Shown here: in pieces, positions 59,770 through 64,000 of the stretch | Position numbering within the stretch: the first letter of the stretch is position 1 | Layout of the letters: each line of letters opens with the position of its first letter | From: Acutalibacter sp. 1XD8-36 | GTDB lineage: Bacteria; Bacillota; Clostridia; Oscillospirales; Acutalibacteraceae | Reading direction: 5' to 3' | DNA length: 64,000 nt | NCBI RefSeq assembly: GCF_009917525.1 | Contig: NZ_QZDU01000002.1 | Span: 521,384 to 585,383 of the forward strand | Translations under genes and position numbers: made by a program | The notes under the pieces: generated by a model | What the model saw: the letters and a program-made list of their open reading frames with translations, nothing else | What the model was told of the DNA's origin: nothing | Database searches by the model: none

Positions 59770-62700
59770 ATGAACAAAAGCAAGTTCCTTAAGAGACCAC
59801 TTGCGGCTCTTCTGGCCATTCTTATGGTCGTCGCTTTGGTCCCAATGAGCGCGCTGGCGGAAGATGAGGATGTGGGGCAGGAGCTCAACATCACCGTCGA
59901 CACCTACCGCGCCACCCGTAACAGTGACGGCAACTATGAGGTCACTGTTTACGACTCCAACGATGTCACCATCGCTTGGGCGCCCATCCCGGGCACCACT
60001 CTGAAGCTGGTGACGAGAGGTGAGAACCCGGCTGTGCTGGATTTGCCTTATAAGCTCTATCTGGCAAAGAATGCCGAGGTCACCGGCGACAACGTCTACA
60101 CCGTTACCCTTCGCGAGAAGGTTGGCGACGCAGAGCCTGTCGACCACGACCTGATAATCACCGTGGAGAGCACAATCCCCGAGAACGATGCCACCCTGTC
60201 CACCGTCCGCGTGGAGAACGCCGAGGGCACCTACGCCTTCGGGTACCTTGACGAAATCAAGGCCCATGCCATCTCCGGTGACATCAACGGCAGCGACATC
60301 GTTATCACCCTGCCCTTCGGCATGAAGCCCGGCGACGTGGGCCTGGGTGTAGATATCTCCGATTCTACTGAGATATTCGCCCCCACTTCTATCCGCGCTA
60401 AGAGCGCTTATGCCTATGATGCTTCCACACAGACCGGTAAGGTGACTGTTACCGCTAAGACCGGCACTCAGGATTTCTACAATGTTTCCTTTGTGAATGA
60501 GAAGGTTTTCGATAGCTTCTCTGTATCTGGACAGATTGGCGAGACTGACCTCTCTGTACTTGATGAGGTTACTACTGGAACAAATCTGCCTAACTTGAGT
60601 GTGAAGGTAGCTGACAATACGGCGGCATGGGTTCCTACCTTTACAAGTGGAGAAAATGTAAAGCGTATTATGGGTGTTACCACTGCTGGAGACACTTTTG
60701 CAGATAAGAACACTACTGCTGATGTTGTGCTCGACTGGTCCAGCAATGATACGTATGGCATCGGTGAGTGCATTGAGAGCATGACTAATCCGGCACATCT
60801 GCTTAAAGTGATTGGCAGCGGTCATGCCACTTGGAGCGTGCCCAGCACTGTGCTGCTTGTCCGTACCAAGGCTAACCCCTCCGGGGCTTTTGTAAAAATC
60901 ACTCTTGAGAACAAGCCCGTTCGCGGTGAAGACGCCATCATGACTGAAATTCAGGTGGATGGCTCTGAAAGCAAGTGGGGCCTGACTGCTGATGATGCCT
61001 CATCTCCTGTCAATATTGTTGTTGATAAGACCCATGACTTTGACAAGGGCAATACACAGCTGAAGCCTGGTGAGCATGCCTGCACTGTGAAGGTAACCAC
61101 CGACGCGAAAGCAACAGTATCTGTTCCTGCTCAGAATATTACTGCAGACGGCAGGGGAACAACAAGACATACTCTGAATAATGTGAACACCAAGAGCGGC
61201 TCTTTCACTCTGCGTGTTACTGCTGAAGACGGCAAGCACTATCGCGATTACACCATCAATCTTACCGCTTCCAAGGTCAACACCACTGAGCTGAATAAGC
61301 TTGAGCTGCGTGATGGCAGTGGCGATGTGGTAGCTGTTGGTGTACCTGAGTCCAAAGCTGACAAAACTGTCACTCTGAAAGTTCCTTATAAGTATGGATT
61401 TGAATGGTCTTTTAACAATATAAGCACCATTTATCCCGACCTTGCTAACCTTGGATTCTATGCCTATCCCAGTGATGGTGCTAGCGTAAAGCCTGGCCCT
61501 GGTAAAGATGCTGAATTACCGGGAATTAATGATGACAACTACAAAGGCGGCATAGGCGACCCTATTGAAAATAGTGTTACTAAAATGGGTGATGTGTGGT
61601 TAGGGAAATACACAACCCGTAAGTATAATGTAACCAATGAGACTGCTGGTGCTTTTGATGATACTCTTTTCCTCACAGTTTCTAATGCTAATGGAGAGGA
61701 AAGTGTATATCAGGTAAAACTGGAGCAGGGCCTACCCAATGAGAATGCTGAAATTACAAAGGCAACAGCTAATCGCGCTTGGGATAACGACTATGTGTAC
61801 TCCGTTGCTACTACCTTAAATCAGCCGATTGAAACAACTGATATTGGGACTGCAACACCTGGATATATGGGTGCAGTAGATGCCAATGGCAACGCACTTC
61901 CTACAACAATTGAAGACGGTGCTATTCGGGTTGATGTACCTTATGACTGGAAAAATACAGATGTCTTCTATTTCACAAATCTGGAGTGGACTGGCGAAAA
62001 GCTTTATAGATTTGGAGCTGTAACTGATAATAAGCTTGATGTTCTCTTAAATGGAAGCAAAATATGTCTGGACAACGATAATCAGGACAGCCAGTTGATG
62101 GCTCAAGGCAATGCAAGCTGGAGTGATAAGCAGGATACTATTCTTGGATTTACTGGTCTTACAACCAGTCCCAGTACAGCTAAGAGCGATAATATTCTAT
62201 ATGTTGCCAGTGAAAAGAGTTTTTATACCGTGAAGGGTACTGGTACTAACGACCACTGGATGCATCCTTCGTGGATTAGAAAGAACGCCGACGCTGAGTA
62301 CAAAATCTACATCCGGCGCACCACCAAGGACACCGGGAAAGTGCTGAACAGCATAGGCTCAGACGACAGTAACGTAAAGGTCGACTTCAACAAGACCTAC
62401 GACAAGGTCACTGTCACAGTCCCCGGCAGCTACAACTGGGGCGATTACCGTCACGACGGCAGCCATGACTTCACCCTGAAGTTTGACGCTTCCAAGGGCG
62501 CTGTCGTGATTGACAAGGGCCAGGCTCTGGTGAACAAGACCATTGCTGAGGACTCTATCGAGGACGGCAAGAAGTATGACGACGACCGTAATGGCACCAC
62601 AAGCCCCGCACTTGAGTCTGACAGCCAGGCTGAGTACAATGTCCAGATGAACGAGCACGACCAGTGGGTTGCCGGCGAGACCAGCTTCTTTGTGCTGGGC

Positions 62701-63795
62701 GGCGAGCTGTACATCTATGACGAGCTCACCGGCGAGCAGACCCGCGTGACCGGCGAGGGCAACAGCTTTACCAACAGCAACTGGGGCGAGATTAAGAGCA
62801 AGCAGGCTGAGATTGACGTCTTCGACGCGGCTCAGGAGTCTGTGCGCACCTACCGCCTTGAGCTGGTAGTTGGCGCTAAGAGCAATGCGAACTCCATCCT
62901 GTCCCTGAAGGTTGGCGAGACTGCCGCAACTATCGACGGCACCAACATCACCGCCACCCTGCCCGCAGACAGCGAGAAGGAGCAGGCCCTGGCTATCGAG
63001 GTCTCCCCGATGGCTACGGTTACCGTCAACGGCGCTGCTTACCTGAGCACCCTGCCCATCGACCTGAGCGAGCCCGCAACTATCGTTGTCACCGCCGAGG
63101 ACGGCACAGAGGCAACCTACACCCTGACCGTCACCTTCAGCGACGACACTCCCGACCCGGAGAAGCCCTCGGACAAGTACACCGACCTTGATAAGGTCAC
63201 CAACGATACCATGCGCAACAAGGTCAAGGCAGCTATCGATATGGGCATCATGGGCAGCACCAGCTCCACCGCCTATGTCTTCGCCCCCAAGGCCGACATA
63301 GGCCGCAAGGATATCGCTGTCATCATTGCCCGCGCTGACCTCATCGCCAGCAGCGAGGATATCGCCAACGCCGAGCAGGCTGACGAGGCCCTGAAGGCCA
63401 TGTACACCGACGGCGAGGACGCCTTCAACGACCTTGCCAAGTGCAACGACGTCCAGAAGGCCGCCATCCGCTACTGCGCCGAGAAGGAGATTGTCAAGGG
63501 CGACGGAGCCGGCTTCAATCCCGATGGCAAGCTGGCCCGCGAGGAGATAGCTGTCATCCTGACCAACTGGACCAAGGTTGAAGTTGACAAGAACAATACC
63601 GAAAACGTAAATAAGATAGCTGATTGGAACGAGATATCCAACTGGGCTAAGCCCTATGTCAATGCCGTCTACGCTAACAAGCTTATGAATGGCAAGGGCA
63701 CCGGCTTCGACCCCAAGGGCACTGTGAACCGCGAGCAGACCGCTTCCGTACTGGTGGACGCTTTCGGCATCATCTACCCCGAGTTCGGTAACTAA
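59770..63795 (+). CDS. Secreted S-layer homology (SLH) domain surface protein
   Basis: 1341 residues. Signal peptide about 1-30 (LAALLAILMVVALVPMSALA, predicted cut before EDED). Repeated beta-sandwich-like segments fill the middle; a cadherin-like beta-sandwich domain is visible at about 1035-1125 (SILSLKVGETAATIDGTNIT; TIVVTAEDGTEATYTLTV). Three SLH domains close the protein, about 1136-1195, 1213-1270 and 1275-1335 (GRKDIAVIIARADL; GFNPDGKLAREEIAVILTNW; GFDPKGTVNREQTASVLVDA). SLH domains bind secondary cell-wall polymers, so this is an abundant wall-anchored protein. Codons in the centre (about residues 237-837) are much richer in A/T than the flanks. Confidence 0.92.
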   Translation: MNKSKFLKRPLAALLAILMVVALVPMSALAEDEDVGQELNITVDTYRATRNSDGNYEVTVYDSNDVTIAWAPIPGTTLKLVTRGENPAVLDLPYKLYLAKNAEVTGDNVYTVTLREKVGDAEPVDHDLIITVESTIPENDATLSTVRVENAEGTYAFGYLDEIKAHAISGDINGSDIVITLPFGMKPGDVGLGVDISDSTEIFAPTSIRAKSAYAYDASTQTGKVTVTAKTGTQDFYNVSFVNEKVFDSFSVSGQIGETDLSVLDEVTTGTNLPNLSVKVADNTAAWVPTFTSGENVKRIMGVTTAGDTFADKNTTADVVLDWSSNDTYGIGECIESMTNPAHLLKVIGSGHATWSVPSTVLLVRTKANPSGAFVKITLENKPVRGEDAIMTEIQVDGSESKWGLTADDASSPVNIVVDKTHDFDKGNTQLKPGEHACTVKVTTDAKATVSVPAQNITADGRGTTRHTLNNVNTKSGSFTLRVTAEDGKHYRDYTINLTASKVNTTELNKLELRDGSGDVVAVGVPESKADKTVTLKVPYKYGFEWSFNNISTIYPDLANLGFYAYPSDGASVKPGPGKDAELPGINDDNYKGGIGDPIENSVTKMGDVWLGKYTTRKYNVTNETAGAFDDTLFLTVSNANGEESVYQVKLEQGLPNENAEITKATANRAWDNDYVYSVATTLNQPIETTDIGTATPGYMGAVDANGNALPTTIEDGAIRVDVPYDWKNTDVFYFTNLEWTGEKLYRFGAVTDNKLDVLLNGSKICLDNDNQDSQLMAQGNASWSDKQDTILGFTGLTTSPSTAKSDNILYVASEKSFYTVKGTGTNDHWMHPSWIRKNADAEYKIYIRRTTKDTGKVLNSIGSDDSNVKVDFNKTYDKVTVTVPGSYNWGDYRHDGSHDFTLKFDASKGAVVIDKGQALVNKTIAEDSIEDGKKYDDDRNGTTSPALESDSQAEYNVQMNEHDQWVAGETSFFVLGGELYIYDELTGEQTRVTGEGNSFTNSNWGEIKSKQAEIDVFDAAQESVRTYRLELVVGAKSNANSILSLKVGETAATIDGTNITATLPADSEKEQALAIEVSPMATVTVNGAAYLSTLPIDLSEPATIVVTAEDGTEATYTLTVTFSDDTPDPEKPSDKYTDLDKVTNDTMRNKVKAAIDMGIMGSTSSTAYVFAPKADIGRKDIAVIIARADLIASSEDIANAEQADEALKAMYTDGEDAFNDLAKCNDVQKAAIRYCAEKEIVKGDGAGFNPDGKLAREEIAVILTNWTKVEVDKNNTENVNKIADWNEISNWAKPYVNAVYANKLMNGKGTGFDPKGTVNREQTASVLVDAFGIIYPEFGN

Positions 63796-63797
63796 GG

Positions 63798-63968
63798 TTT
63801 CAACTCATCTAAATTTTATGATTACCCCATAAAAGCAAAGGGGGCGGAGAAATCCGCTCTCTTTGTCTTTGGTTTTAAAACAAAAAGTTTTGACTAAAAG
63901 CAGAGGAGGCAGATTGCTCTGCCTCCCCCGCCTTTATGGGGTAATCATAAAATTTAGATGAGTTGAAA
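63798..63968. repeat. Perfect 36-bp inverted repeat around a 99-bp centre
   Basis: Arms 63798-63833 and 63933-63968 are exact reverse complements (each carries TTTCAACTCATCTAAATTTT and ATGATTACCCCATAAA). The centre holds two further hairpins (GCGGA...TCCGC near 63845; GAGGCAG...CTGCCTC near 63905-63927). It lies two bases after the SLH stop and two before the convergent gene's stop. May be a large bidirectional terminator or a MITE-like element. Confidence 0.9.
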
Positions 63969-63970
63969 TC

Positions 63971-64000
63971 TTATTCAACCTCGGCGTTCTTCTTCTCGTA
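63971..64000 (-). CDS. 3' end of a convergent gene (rest outside window)
   Basis: On the minus strand the last bases read YEKKNAEVE and a TAA stop (63971-63973). Too short to identify; the charged C-terminus and clean stop just beside the inverted repeat suggest a real gene. Confidence 0.5.
   Translation of the reverse strand, partial: YEKKNAEVE

Noticed and set aside
59746..60825. 359-codon minus-strand open frame over the start of the SLH gene
   Set aside because: Shadow of the SLH frame; would begin in the middle of a conserved signal-peptide gene on the other strand.
1..64000. CRISPR array, rRNA or tRNA genes
   Set aside because: I found no regularly spaced repeats, no tRNA-like T-arm/acceptor pattern and no rRNA sequence on either strand by reading.

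Overview
The window is a chromosomal segment of a GC-rich, anaerobic, spore-forming Gram-positive bacterium. It most likely belongs to the Clostridia, Oscillospiraceae/Ruminococcaceae type; this is an inference from gene content, with no rRNA in view. The grounds are a CwlJ/GerQ-like spore germination pair, a clustered type II fatty-acid operon with FabK and the acetyl-CoA carboxylase genes, a GlpABC-type anaerobic glycerol-3-phosphate dehydrogenase, DegV, an S-layer (SLH) surface protein, AgrC/LytTR signalling, clostridial small ORFs and near-consensus sigma-A promoters.

Positions 1-7400 are a mosaic of mobile-element DNA. A large serine recombinase enters from the left edge. It is followed by three small genes that each encode a copy of the recombinase's own C-terminal domain. 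Next come eroded pieces of an integrative/mobilizable element: an internally deleted replication ATPase, a GC-rich oriT-like stretch, a MobC-type accessory protein and a truncated, frameshifted relaxase. A MntA/HepT toxin-antitoxin pair and an intact large serine recombinase close the region, and that recombinase ends against what looks like the 3' end of a disrupted gene.

7437-14010 is a catabolic operon behind a consensus promoter: GH35 beta-galactosidase, GH51 alpha-L-arabinofuranosidase, GH127 beta-L-arabinofuranosidase and L-ribulose-5-phosphate 4-epimerase, pointing to breakdown of arabinose- and galactose-containing plant glycans. 14079-21038 holds an AAC(3)-type acetyltransferase, an MBL-fold protein, a methyltransferase, pyrE-rsmE-SDR and a phosphoglucomutase. 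Between the methyltransferase and pyrE sits a compact locus too small for ordinary gene callers. It has a 28-residue hydrophobic peptide, a convergent small RNA and direct repeats at the two ends, which is the architecture of a par/Fst type I toxin-antitoxin system. This is the most interesting find in the window.

21167-32441 contains a run of tiny single-pass membrane proteins, a YczE-like membrane protein, DegV, xylulokinase, the glpABC-like set, HAD, trxA-trxB, a DNA glycosylase-like protein, the cwlJ/gerQ-like pair, and a ribbon-helix-helix regulator divergent from a 34-residue membrane peptide across two palindromes. 32511-42708 is mostly housekeeping (AraC regulator, pgsA, rimO, NUDIX, YihY, a phosphohexomutase, mnmA) plus three low-complexity proteins of unknown function. 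42705-51836 is the fatty-acid synthesis operon fabH-fabK-(small membrane protein)-fabD-fabG-fabF-accB-fabZ-accC-accD-accA, notably without acpP.

51927-57225 carries two ABC transporter half-genes, one broken by two frameshifts, and an AgrC/LytTR-type two-component pair. 57395-59506 has an isoprenylcysteine-methyltransferase-like membrane enzyme and a GH4 alpha-galactosidase. 59770-63795 is a 1341-residue SLH protein whose centre has markedly different base composition. The window ends with a perfect 36-bp inverted repeat between this gene and the 3' end of a convergent gene.
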